Positions 8,792 through 17,397 of a stretch of DNA of 64,000 nt are shown here, piece by piece (position 1 is the first letter of the stretch; every line of letters begins with the position of its first letter). The translations under genes were made by a program, and so were the position numbers. Source of the DNA: Pirellulales bacterium (GTDB lineage Bacteria; Planctomycetota; Planctomycetia; Pirellulales; JAEUIK01). Below the pieces are notes generated by a model. It saw nothing but the letters and a program-made list of their open reading frames with translations, was not told the origin of the DNA and did not search any database. The stretch is taken from NCBI GenBank assembly GCA_019694435.1, contig JAIBBZ010000001.1, forward strand, positions 1 to 64,000. Direction: 5' to 3'.

Positions 8792-10054
8792 CTACTCGTC
8801 CATCGTCTTGGCCGTCGTGTCCGGGGCCCAGGCGATTGCCAGCAACCCCAGCGCGTAAACGAACGAACCCGCCGCACCGACGCGGCCATAGTCGCCGCCC
8901 AGCAGGCCGAACAAGCTGCCGGCCGCGAGCACGCCCAGGGCCGTGGCAAACCGGCCCAAGTTCATCGCCAGACCGCTCCCCGCGGCGCGTACCCGAAGCG
9001 GAAACAACTCGGGCAAATACAACGGCAGCCAGCCGAAGAACAACGTCGCGACGAAGCCCTGTGCGCAGACGACGTAGAGAAACAGCGGACGCAAAGGCGC
9101 CGTCCATTGGAACATCGCCCAAGTCAACGTGGCCGCGCCGACGCTGATCAAGCAATAGGCCTTTCGGCGACCGAACCGCGCCGCCAGCGGTGCGCCGACA
9201 AAGCTGCCCACCACGGCTCCCACGGCCCACCAGCCCTGGGTCGTCGACTTGTAATCGGGTCGCTGGGCAGCCTCGCCTACCACATCGGCCCAGGGCATGA
9301 TCCATTTGCTCGCTGCCCACGCGCCCACCAGGGGAATCGAGGCCAGCACGATGCCGACGATTGTCGCGCGGCGCAACTCGGGGCGGAACAACTCGCTTGC
9401 GCGCCCCGTGGCCGGCGTGGCCGAAGCTTGCGCCGCGAGCCACAGCGGCGACTCGGGCAGGGCCACGAGTACCAACAGGCCGAGCATGGCCGGTACGGCC
9501 GCCAGGTAAAAGATCCAATGCCAACTTTCGGGAGTCAGCGGCCAGACGCGTGTCAGTTGAGACAACAGCAGCACGCCGATATTGATCCCGGCGCCCAGCA
9601 CGCCCGATACGAACGGTCGCGAGGCGTTCGACCAACATTCGGCCACCAAGGCCACGCCGTTGGGCCACATCCCGCCGACGCCCAACCCGACAAGAAACCG
9701 CAAGGCGAGCATCTCCATCGGTGTGCGCACCCAGGCGCCCAGCCCCGCGAAGAGCGAATAGCAAAGAATGCTCACGCCCATGGCGCGCGTACGGCCGATG
9801 CGATCGCCGAGACTGCCCAAGGCAATGCCCCCCACCGCCGCGCCGAGCATCAATGCGGCCGTATACCAGGCAAACCAGAGACCGCCGAGCTGCTCGGTAA
9901 ATCCGTCGCCCAAGAGCGACCGGGTCACGCTCAACGAGGCCACGGGCATGAGCCCCAGTTCGACGCCATCGAACACCAGGCCTGCAAAGGCCGCCGCCAA
10001 GACCGCCAGGCGGGCACCGGCCGACAACGGCATGCTGACCGACGAAGTGCTCAC
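8792..10054 (-). CDS. MFS transporter
   Basis: 420 residues with about 12 hydrophobic segments and the sugar/acid-porter loop signature GSLGDRIGRTRAMG after helix 2 (the second half keeps ARFGRRKAYC). It is a 12-helix major-facilitator carrier of the AAHS/sugar-porter type. GTG 10054 is the start: GGAG lies 5 nt upstream and GTGA overlaps the stop of the preceding gene by 4 bp. The frame is open far upstream, but that part is an out-of-frame reading of the neighbouring gene. As last gene of the operon amidohydrolase - aldolase - lyase-like propeller - MFS, it probably imports the substrate degraded by the other products (inference). The substrate cannot be told from the sequence. Confidence 0.85.
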   Translation of the reverse strand: MSTSSVSMPLSAGARLAVLAAAFAGLVFDGVELGLMPVASLSVTRSLLGDGFTEQLGGLWFAWYTAALMLGAAVGGIALGSLGDRIGRTRAMGVSILCYSLFAGLGAWVRTPMEMLALRFLVGLGVGGMWPNGVALVAECWSNASRPFVSGVLGAGINIGVLLLSQLTRVWPLTPESWHWIFYLAAVPAMLGLLVLVALPESPLWLAAQASATPATGRASELFRPELRRATIVGIVLASIPLVGAWAASKWIMPWADVVGEAAQRPDYKSTTQGWWAVGAVVGSFVGAPLAARFGRRKAYCLISVGAATLTWAMFQWTAPLRPLFLYVVCAQGFVATLFFGWLPLYLPELFPLRVRAAGSGLAMNLGRFATALGVLAAGSLFGLLGGDYGRVGAAGSFVYALGLLAIAWAPDTTAKTMDE

Positions 10055-11214
10055 GCCTGCTCCTCGCCCGTCACGGCGTCCTGGAGCAAGACCTCGTAGA
10101 CCTGCGCGTGACCGCTGACGTCGGACGTAAAGACGACGCGCGACCCGTCCGGCGAAAAGTTCGGGTGGGGGTGCGTGTGTTGCGGCGCATAGACGGCCAC
10201 GGGCCCGTCGTCGTAGGGGCAGTGGTCCGTATGCCAATGCTCGCCGGCGTTGCTCGCACGGGTCAAACACAACGGGCGGGACTGGCCGCCTCCGGCGCGC
10301 GGGTCGAACAACTGCAGCCCCCGGTCGGGCCAATTCGTATCGCACACCATCCACCGCCCGTCGCGCGACACGGCCGCATGCCAGGCGTTGAAGGTGCAGA
10401 CCGTGCGCACCGCGCCGTGAAGCACGTCGATGCCCAACATGCCGTGCGGCCAATCGACCGTCAGCAGCTCGAGTGCCAGCGGGTTCCACACCTCGTGGAC
10501 AATCCATTGCTTGTGCGCCGCGTCGCGCTCGTAAATCAGGCGATGATCGGTGCCATCGCGGCGTACGACCCACAGCCGGTTCGTGTACGGACCTGCATAG
10601 CGCAGCCAGGTATTGTCGCGCGGGTGAAACTCGGGATGCCCGATCGAATCGCGTTCGACGAGCGTCGTGGCATGGCCCGTCGAGGTGTCGAGCACGAACA
10701 GCCGCGCCGTGGCGCCGACCTTGACCGGAATCGCCCAGTAGCGGTCGTCGTGGCTGAGCGAGGTCGTGCCCATCGCGTCGCCGACCATGCCCGGCGGCAC
10801 CATCGGCACGTCGCCGAAACGGGCGAGGCACTCTTCGCGCTGGTCGTCGCAGCGCACGCGCCAGGCGCCGCAACCGGCCGTGAAGTAGACGTATTGCCCG
10901 TCGTGCGCCGGGTGAATCGACCACTCGTTCAGATCGGCGCGGTCGGTCAATTGGACCAGGCGGCCCGTCGCGCGTTCTTCGACGAAGATCTGCGGAGTGC
11001 CGGTCCGATGCGAGACGAACACGAGCCATCGCAGCGCGTCGTCGTAGGCGGGCAGATAATAGAACGGATGGTGATGGATGGCCGGAAAGCTCGTGACCCG
11101 GCGCACGCGGGCACCGGTCGCAGGATCGCGCTCGAGGCCGCCTTCGGCGGGGTACACGCGCCCCTTGCTCATGCCGACGACCCGTAGCTGGCGGAAGGTG
11201 TTCGCACGCCTCAC
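10051..11214 (-). CDS. Oligogalacturonate lyase-like (PL22-type) beta-propeller protein
   Basis: Up to 387 residues, without a clear signal peptide. Repeated blade-like segments (LVFVSHRTGTPQIFVEE, WSIHPAHDGQYVYFT, FSPDGSRVVFTSD) indicate a seven-bladed propeller. The C-terminal PQHTHPHPNFSPDG segment together with HWHTDHCPYDD matches the Mn-binding His/Gln region of family PL22 oligogalacturonate lyases. Such enzymes cleave unsaturated oligouronides in the cytoplasm, which would suit an operon with a DHDPS-type aldolase and an MFS importer. GTG 11214 overlaps the upstream stop (GTGA) but its GGGAG is only 2 nt away. ATG 11172 (MSKGRVYPAEGG) resembles the usual family N-terminus and may be the true start. 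The family assignment rests on motifs only. Confidence 0.7.
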   Translation of the reverse strand: MRRANTFRQLRVVGMSKGRVYPAEGGLERDPATGARVRRVTSFPAIHHHPFYYLPAYDDALRWLVFVSHRTGTPQIFVEERATGRLVQLTDRADLNEWSIHPAHDGQYVYFTAGCGAWRVRCDDQREECLARFGDVPMVPPGMVGDAMGTTSLSHDDRYWAIPVKVGATARLFVLDTSTGHATTLVERDSIGHPEFHPRDNTWLRYAGPYTNRLWVVRRDGTDHRLIYERDAAHKQWIVHEVWNPLALELLTVDWPHGMLGIDVLHGAVRTVCTFNAWHAAVSRDGRWMVCDTNWPDRGLQLFDPRAGGGQSRPLCLTRASNAGEHWHTDHCPYDDGPVAVYAPQHTHPHPNFSPDGSRVVFTSDVSGHAQVYEVLLQDAVTGEEQA

Positions 11215-12179
11215 AGCTCCCGGCAGGCAAATCCCAGACGCACCAGTTCGGTACGCAGCGCGGCCACCCCGGCGGGCGACAAGGGGCGCACCGGCCGCCG
11301 AAAGTGCGGGCTGGGAAACCGATTCATCAGCCAGCGGGCCACCTTCATGCGCTGATGCGCGCCGCAGCCCGGCTCGCCGAAGTTGTAGATCAGCCGCGCC
11401 AGCGGCGCAACGAGCGCTTGCGCCTCTTTGGCTGCGGTCAGGTTGCCGTCGAGCGCCGCGTGGACAATCCGGATCATCAGCTCAGGCGCAAAACCGGCGA
11501 AGCCGATCAGGGCCCCGTCACAGCCCTCGATCAGGCTGGGCAGCAAGAACTCGTCGTGGCAGGTGATGATCGACACGTGGGGCGCCGCGGCCTTGAGTTG
11601 TTCGTAGTCGTAGAGCCACCGCGCCATGTCGCGGGTGCCCATCTTGATCACCTTCAATTGCGGCAACTTGACCATCTCGCGCATCTCGGCGAGCGAATAG
11701 CCGGCCTTGGTCCAGGCCGGGTACTGGTGCAGCACGATGTCGATGCCGGCGCCCACGGCCACGTCGGTGACGAATCCGACGGCCGTCTCCAGGCTACGGC
11801 CAAAGCGGAGCCAGTGATGCGGCGGCATCAGCAAGATCGCATCGGCGCCGGCCTCCTTGGCGGCCCGGGCATGGTCGATCGCCTCGAGACTGCCTTCGGC
11901 CGAGACCCCGGAGATCACCTGGCAGCGCCGGCCCGTCCGGCGGTTGGCGGCGGCCACGGCATCGGCGCAGATCTGCGTGACCCGCGCGCGCTCGGCCGTG
12001 CGCAGCGACATGATCTCGCCGGTGTGGCCGTTGCAAGTCAGGCCTTCGACGCCTGGGACCAGGGCCAGCTCGGTGAAGTAGTCCTTCAGGCCCTGTTCGT
12101 CGATCGACTCGTCGGCGTGAAACGCGCACAGCGTTGCCGGAAACACACCCGTCCAGGGCCGCTCGCGCCACGTGCTCAT
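11211..12179 (-). CDS. Dihydrodipicolinate synthase (DapA)-family aldolase/lyase
   Basis: 322 residues forming a class I aldolase TIM barrel. The GHTGE motif lies at 51-55, the conserved catalytic Tyr at 153 (HQYPAW) and the Schiff-base Lys at 179 (LKVIKMG). The family includes DapA, N-acetylneuraminate lyase, 2-keto-3-deoxygluconate aldolase and 5-dehydro-4-deoxyglucarate dehydratase. The operon context with a PL22-like protein and an MFS carrier favours a sugar-acid catabolic role over lysine biosynthesis (inference). Start ATG 12179 has AAGG about 10 nt upstream. The stop overlaps the next gene (GTGA). Sequence upstream of this ATG in the same frame is a shadow of the amidohydrolase gene. 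Confidence 0.85.
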   Translation of the reverse strand: MSTWRERPWTGVFPATLCAFHADESIDEQGLKDYFTELALVPGVEGLTCNGHTGEIMSLRTAERARVTQICADAVAAANRRTGRRCQVISGVSAEGSLEAIDHARAAKEAGADAILLMPPHHWLRFGRSLETAVGFVTDVAVGAGIDIVLHQYPAWTKAGYSLAEMREMVKLPQLKVIKMGTRDMARWLYDYEQLKAAAPHVSIITCHDEFLLPSLIEGCDGALIGFAGFAPELMIRIVHAALDGNLTAAKEAQALVAPLARLIYNFGEPGCGAHQRMKVARWLMNRFPSPHFRRPVRPLSPAGVAALRTELVRLGFACREL

Positions 12180-12208
12180 GGATGCCGCACCTTTGCCTAG
12201 GGATGACC

Positions 12209-13324
12209 TTATGCCGCGTCGAGACCGAACAAGCGCCGGGCATTGCCGGCAAGGATCTTCGCCTCGTCGGCCGCCGGCAAGCCCAAGCTCCGCAGACCGT
12301 CGAGAATCAGCCGCGGCTCGACCCACGGATGATCGCTGGCAAACAGCAGCCGGTCCGGTCCCGAGAAATCGTAAGCGAACCGCATCGCCAACGGCAGCGG
12401 CGAGACGACGTCGAGCCAGACTTGCTTCAGGTATTCGCTGGGCGCCTTGGTCAGGTACTTTGGACCGCGCTTCAGCACCTGCGTTTGATGGTCGAGCCGC
12501 CCGATGATGTAGGGCAACGTGCCGCCCAGGTGCGGACAGACGAGCTTCAAGCCGGGAAACTCGTCGAGAATGCCCGCCATGATGATCCGCGTCAGCGCGA
12601 TCGTGTTGTCGAACATATTGCCCAGCGAACTGGTCATCTCGTAGCCCTTGACCACGTCGGTTGTCAACGGCTTGGCCGGGTGCAACAGGATCGGTAAATC
12701 GAGTTCGACGGCCCGGGCAAACAACGGGCGAAACTCCGCCTCGTCGACAAACCGTCCGGCGAGATTCGTGTAGAGCAGGATTCCGCGCAGGCCGAGGTCC
12801 TCGCGGCAGCGCCGCAACTCGACGAGCGCCGCGTCCATCGTCAACAACGGCAGCACGCATAGCCCGATGAAGCGCCGCGGATGCCGCCGCACCACGCCTG
12901 CGGTGAAGTCATTGAGCAGCCGCGCCACTGCGGGGGCTTCGTCGCCGAACCACTCGGGCCCGGGATCGTTGGGGCTCAACGCGGTCAGTTCGATGCCGGC
13001 GGCATCCATGGCCGCGAGCTTGAGGTCGACGTCGAGATACGCCGGCGGAATCTTGCGCAGCCAATCGCCCATCCGCAGATAGCGCACGCCGTCGCGCGTG
13101 AAAACCACCGGATCGGCCTGGCGCCGCTCCATCCGCGCCACGAGCTCGGCGCAGAACAAATGGCTTTGACAATCGACGATGCCCGACGGCGGCCGGGCCG
13201 CGTCGGCCGGCTCGGCCTGTGGCTCGGCTGCGCTGGCGATGCCCGGCAGCGCCGCCAGCGCCGAAGTGGCCGCCAGAAAATCGCGGCGCGAGGCCCGCGC
13301 CGCCAGTTCTTCGAAAGGTCTCAT
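12209..13324 (-). CDS. Tat-exported amidohydrolase family protein (ACMSD-like)
   Basis: 371 residues. The N-terminus carries a twin-arginine signal (SRRDFLAATSALAALPG). An amidohydrolase-2 TIM barrel follows, with metal/active-site motifs LLHPAK, CPHLGG and FASDHPW as in 2-amino-3-carboxymuconate semialdehyde decarboxylase relatives. The usual N-terminal DxHxH reads DCQSH, so the first metal His is Gln. ATG 13324 was chosen because it puts the RR motif close to the N-terminus. It is first gene of the minus-strand operon, 29 bp upstream of the aldolase, and divergent from the PSD1 gene with an 86-bp spacer that must contain both promoters. Likely hydrolytic or decarboxylating and periplasmic; substrate unknown. 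Confidence 0.8.
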   Translation of the reverse strand: MRPFEELAARASRRDFLAATSALAALPGIASAAEPQAEPADAARPPSGIVDCQSHLFCAELVARMERRQADPVVFTRDGVRYLRMGDWLRKIPPAYLDVDLKLAAMDAAGIELTALSPNDPGPEWFGDEAPAVARLLNDFTAGVVRRHPRRFIGLCVLPLLTMDAALVELRRCREDLGLRGILLYTNLAGRFVDEAEFRPLFARAVELDLPILLHPAKPLTTDVVKGYEMTSSLGNMFDNTIALTRIIMAGILDEFPGLKLVCPHLGGTLPYIIGRLDHQTQVLKRGPKYLTKAPSEYLKQVWLDVVSPLPLAMRFAYDFSGPDRLLFASDHPWVEPRLILDGLRSLGLPAADEAKILAGNARRLFGLDAA

Positions 13325-13410
13325 CGCAGGGCAACTTCCCACTTCGGGTGCGACCGTTTGTTGCTCGAGTCTGCCGCCTGTGCTTGTACCGCCGACGGCG
13401 AGCAAAGACA

Positions 13411-15834
13411 ATGTTTTGGAAGAGAACTCTGTGCACCTGGGCCGGACGTGTCATGACCTTGCGCTGTTGCTGGATGCTGCTCGTGTTGTTGCTAGCGCGT
13501 CAGGCGCCGGCTGCGGCGCCCGACGAGGTGCAGTTCAACCGCGACATCCGGCCGCTGCTGTCGAAAAACTGTTTCGCCTGCCACGGCCCCGACGAACATG
13601 CGCGCGAGGCCGAGTTGCGGCTCGATCGCCGCGAGGGACTCTTCGGCCAGGACGGCACAGGCGCGGCGATCGTCGCGGCGGGCGACCCCGCGGCCAGCAT
13701 CCTGTACCAACGCATCACCGCGACCGACGACGCCGAGCGGATGCCGCCGTCGGGCAAGCACCACCCCCTCGACGCCGATCAGATCGACCGCGTCCGGCGC
13801 TGGATCGAACAAGGCGCCGCGTGGCAATCGCACTGGTCGTTCGAGCCGCCGACGCGGCCGCAATTGCCCGAGGTGAGCGACGCCCCGTGGTGCCGCACGC
13901 CGATCGATCGCTTCGTCCTGGCGCGCTTGGAGCGCGAGTCGTTGCGACCCTCGCCGCCGACCGACCCGGTGACGCTGCTGCGGCGCTTGTCCTTCGATCT
14001 GACCGGGCTGCCCCCGACCCGTGCCGAGGTCGAACAGTTTGTCGCGGCCACGGCGACCGACGGCGAGGCCGCGTATCAAGCCGCCGTCGAGCGGTTGTTG
14101 GCCTCGCCGCATTACGGCGAACGCATGGCCGTCGCCTGGCTCGACCTGGTGCGCTATGCCGACTCGTGCGGCTACCACAGCGACGTGCCCGTGCCGATCT
14201 CGCCCTATCGCGATTATGTGATCGGTGCCTTCAATGACAATCTGCCCTTCGATCGCTTCACGCGCGAGCAACTGGCCGGCGACCTGGTGCCCGAGCCGAC
14301 GCTCGCCACGCGCGTCGCGTCGGGCTACAACCGGCTGGCCAAGACGACCGAGGAAGGCGGCGCGCAGGCCGGCGAATACCTGGCCAAGGGCGTGGCCGAT
14401 CGCGTGCGAACCACGGCCGGCGTGTGGCTCGGGCTGACGTTCGGCTGCGCCGAGTGTCACGACCACAAGTACGATCCCGTAACCACTCGCGACTTCTACA
14501 GCCTCGGCGCCTTCTTCGCCGACATCAAAGAGCAAGGCGTCTACAGCGCCGGCGGGCGCGATCCCGAGATGCCGGTGCCCACGCCCGAGCAGGCCGACCG
14601 GCTCGCGTCGATCGACGCGCAGCTCGGCGAGCTCGAACAGCAGCTTGCGGCCATTCCGTCCGACGACGACACGCGTCAGGCAGAGCGTAACGAGCTTCAG
14701 TCGAAAATCGAACAGACACAAAAAGACCGCAAGCAGCTCGACCGGCAGATCGAGCGCACGATGGTCACCGTCGCGCAGGTGCCGCGCGAGATGCGCATCT
14801 TGCCGCGCGGCAATTGGCTCGATTCGAGCGGTCCGGTCGTCGAACCTGCCTTGCCGGCGTTTCTGGCGTCGCAGGCGCACGAGTCGCGGCTGACGCGTCT
14901 CGACCTGGCCCAATGGCTCACCGGCTCCGAGAATCCGCTGACGGCCCGCGTGCACGTCAATCGCTTGTGGAAGATGTTCTTCGGCGCCGGCCTGGCGCGC
15001 ACGCTCGACGACGTCGGCGCCCAGGGCGAAACGCCGTCCCATCCCGAGCTGCTCGATTGGCTGGCGATCGAGTTCCACGAGAGCGGCTGGGACACCAAGC
15101 GGCTGGTGCGGTTGCTGGTCACGTCGAGCGTCTATCGCCAGTCGTCGGCCGCTTCGGCCGAGCTGCTGGCGCGCGATCCGCAGAACCGCCTGTTGGCGCG
15201 GCAATCGAGCTGGCGGCTCGAGGCCGAGTTCGTGCGCGATCAGGCCCTGCAGACCAGCGGCCTGCTGGTCGATCGGATCGGCGGCCCCAGCGTCAAACCT
15301 TACCAGCCCCAGGGCTATTGGGACTTTCTCAACTTCCCGCCGCGCAAATGGCGCGCCGACGAAGGCGAGGGCCAATACCGCCGCGGCCTGTACACCCACT
15401 GGCAACGGACTTTCTTGCACCCCAGCCTGCTCGCGTTCGACGCGCCCAGCCGCGAAGAGTGCACCGCGCAGCGCGCCCCGTCGAACACGCCCAAAGCCGC
15501 GCTGGCTCTGTTGAACGATCCGACGTTCGTCGAATGCGCACGCGCGTTCGCCGCGCGGGCACTGCGCGAGACGCAGGCCGGCGACGGCGAGCGCATCGCC
15601 TGGGCCTGGCGCGAGGCGCTATCGCGCCCGCCGCTGGCCGAAGAAGCCGCCGTGCTCGGCGAGCTGCTCGCGGCCGAGCGCCTGCGTTACGCCGGCGACG
15701 AGACTGCCGCGCGTCAATTGCTGGCCGTGGGACAGGCGCCCTTGCCCGACGACCTGCCCCCGGTCGAGCTGGCCGCATGGACCGAAGTGGCCCGGGCCAT
15801 CTTGAATCTGCACGAAAGCGTGTCGAGGAACTGA
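13411..15834 (+). CDS. PSD1-type protein: PSCyt1 cytochrome c domain with DUF1549 and DUF1553
   Basis: 807 residues. A hydrophobic signal (LRCCWMLLVLLLAR) precedes a planctomycete cytochrome-c domain with heme motif CFACH at 54-58, then DUF1549 (about 155-360), which contains a second CxxCH-like motif CAECHDHKYDP at 346-350. A Gln/Glu/Lys-rich coiled coil (about 390-450) and DUF1553 (about 490-780) follow. This layout is characteristic of planctomycetes and the closely related phyla. The role is undetermined; extracytoplasmic redox chemistry paired with the DUF1501 product is a common proposal. ATG 13453 is a shorter alternative start that still keeps the signal peptide. The stop lies 2 bp before the DUF1501 start, so they form an operon. 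Confidence 0.9.
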   Translation: MFWKRTLCTWAGRVMTLRCCWMLLVLLLARQAPAAAPDEVQFNRDIRPLLSKNCFACHGPDEHAREAELRLDRREGLFGQDGTGAAIVAAGDPAASILYQRITATDDAERMPPSGKHHPLDADQIDRVRRWIEQGAAWQSHWSFEPPTRPQLPEVSDAPWCRTPIDRFVLARLERESLRPSPPTDPVTLLRRLSFDLTGLPPTRAEVEQFVAATATDGEAAYQAAVERLLASPHYGERMAVAWLDLVRYADSCGYHSDVPVPISPYRDYVIGAFNDNLPFDRFTREQLAGDLVPEPTLATRVASGYNRLAKTTEEGGAQAGEYLAKGVADRVRTTAGVWLGLTFGCAECHDHKYDPVTTRDFYSLGAFFADIKEQGVYSAGGRDPEMPVPTPEQADRLASIDAQLGELEQQLAAIPSDDDTRQAERNELQSKIEQTQKDRKQLDRQIERTMVTVAQVPREMRILPRGNWLDSSGPVVEPALPAFLASQAHESRLTRLDLAQWLTGSENPLTARVHVNRLWKMFFGAGLARTLDDVGAQGETPSHPELLDWLAIEFHESGWDTKRLVRLLVTSSVYRQSSAASAELLARDPQNRLLARQSSWRLEAEFVRDQALQTSGLLVDRIGGPSVKPYQPQGYWDFLNFPPRKWRADEGEGQYRRGLYTHWQRTFLHPSLLAFDAPSREECTAQRAPSNTPKAALALLNDPTFVECARAFAARALRETQAGDGERIAWAWREALSRPPLAEEAAVLGELLAAERLRYAGDETAARQLLAVGQAPLPDDLPPVELAAWTEVARAILNLHESVSRN

Positions 15835-15836
15835 CG

Positions 15837-17285
15837 ATGGCGCAGCACAAACTTGCTCCGTTCACCGCACTGCAGCGCCGCGCGTTTCTGGGCCGGGCTT
15901 CGCTGGGATTGGGCGGACTGGCGCTGGCCGGGCTTTGCGGCGAGTTGCGCGCCGCCGGCGCGGAGCCGCTCGGCGTGCAACCGGCCGTCGCCGGGCTGCC
16001 GCACTTTCCGCCGCGCATCAAGCGGGTAATCTTCTTGTGCATGGCCGGCGGGCCGTCGCAACTCGAGTCGTTCGATCCGAAGCCCAAGCTGGCGGCGATG
16101 CACGGCCAGGCCATGCCCGAGTCGTTCACCGCCGGCCAGCCGATTGCGCAACTGCAAGGTCAGAAGCTCGTCTGCCAGGCGCCGATGTTCGGCTTCGAGC
16201 GGTATGGCGAGTCGGGTCTGGAGATTTCGGCCGAATTGCCCCATATCGGGAGCATTGCCGACCAGATCTGCGTGATCCGCTCGATGCACACCGATCAGAT
16301 CAATCACGACCCGGCCCATACCGTGATGAACACGGGCACCTCGATCTCGGGCCGGCCCAGTATGGGCGCGTGGATCCAATATGGTCTGGGCAGTCCCGCG
16401 GCCGACCTGCCCGGCTTTGTCGTGCTGACGAGCATCAGCAAAGACGGCCGCAACCCGCAGCCGATCGCCACGCGGCAATGGCACAGCGGTTTTCTGCCCA
16501 GCCGTTACCAGGGCGTGGCCTTCTCGTCACAAGGCGACGCGGTGCATTACCTCGGCAATCCACCGGGCGTGACGCACGAGCAACAGGGGCGACTGATCGG
16601 CGCGGTCAACCGGCTCGACGCGCTGCGCAATGCGGCCGCGCCGAACCCGGAGGTCGATACGCGGATTGCCCAATACGAGCTGGCTTTCCGCATGCAGACC
16701 AGCGTCCCGGAGCTGATGGACATCGCCGACGAGCCGCAGCACGTGCTCGACTTGTACGGCGCCTCGGGCGCCGACGGGTCGTTCGCCTACAACTGCCTGT
16801 TGGCGCGCCGGTTGGCCGAACGCGGCGTGCGATTCATTCAGCTCTACCACCGCGATTGGGACCACCACAACGACCTCGTGCGGTTCTTCAAGGTCTGCAG
16901 CCGCGACTGCGATCGCGGCACGGCCGCACTGGTCCAAGACCTGCAGGCGCGGGGCATGCTCGACGAAACGCTGATCGTCTGGGGAGGCGAATTCGGCCGC
17001 ACGCCGATGGCCCAATCGAACAAGGGCGACGTCGGCCGCGACCATCACATGCGGGCCTTCAGCATGTTCCTCTGCGGCGGCGGCGTGCGCGGCGGCCTGG
17101 CCTACGGCGGTACCGACGAGCTGGGGTACAGCGCCGTTGAGAACCCCGTCCACGTGCATGACCTGCACGCGACGATGCTCCACCTGCTGGGCATCGACCA
17201 CCTGCGGCTGACCTATTTCTATCAGGGCCGCGATTTCCGCCTGACCGACGTGGCTGGCGAAGTCATTCGACCGATTCTGGCGTAA
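15837..17285 (+). CDS. DUF1501 (Tat-exported) protein paired with PSD1
   Basis: 482 residues with an N-terminal twin-arginine-like signal (QRRAFLGRASLGLGGLALAG). The family core includes VIFLCMAGGPSQLESFDPKP, TLIVWGGEFGRTPMAQ and GRDHH near the C-terminus, matching the alkaline-phosphatase-like DUF1501 group. Compared with the copy at 7356-8759 the sequence is clearly different, so the two are not a recent duplication. The start is well supported: GAGGAA sits 8 nt upstream, and the gene begins 2 bp after the PSD1 stop. Export through Tat would place it with the cytochrome partner in the periplasm. Substrate unknown. Confidence 0.9.
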   Translation: MAQHKLAPFTALQRRAFLGRASLGLGGLALAGLCGELRAAGAEPLGVQPAVAGLPHFPPRIKRVIFLCMAGGPSQLESFDPKPKLAAMHGQAMPESFTAGQPIAQLQGQKLVCQAPMFGFERYGESGLEISAELPHIGSIADQICVIRSMHTDQINHDPAHTVMNTGTSISGRPSMGAWIQYGLGSPAADLPGFVVLTSISKDGRNPQPIATRQWHSGFLPSRYQGVAFSSQGDAVHYLGNPPGVTHEQQGRLIGAVNRLDALRNAAAPNPEVDTRIAQYELAFRMQTSVPELMDIADEPQHVLDLYGASGADGSFAYNCLLARRLAERGVRFIQLYHRDWDHHNDLVRFFKVCSRDCDRGTAALVQDLQARGMLDETLIVWGGEFGRTPMAQSNKGDVGRDHHMRAFSMFLCGGGVRGGLAYGGTDELGYSAVENPVHVHDLHATMLHLLGIDHLRLTYFYQGRDFRLTDVAGEVIRPILA

Positions 17286-17397
17286 CCGGGCGGCTCGAAC
17301 CGTACAGCCAGCGCCCGTTCGCGTATCGCCCGGCGAATGGGTACGCTGGGAAGCCGGTTGCCTTCTCGGTCGTTTCGCTTCTCGTGCCGGTTGCTTC

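Noticed and set aside
8792..11230. Apparent 812-residue fusion ending in the MFS carrier
   Set aside because: The N-terminal part is an out-of-frame reading of the PL22-like gene; GGAG and the GTGA overlap put the real start at 10054.
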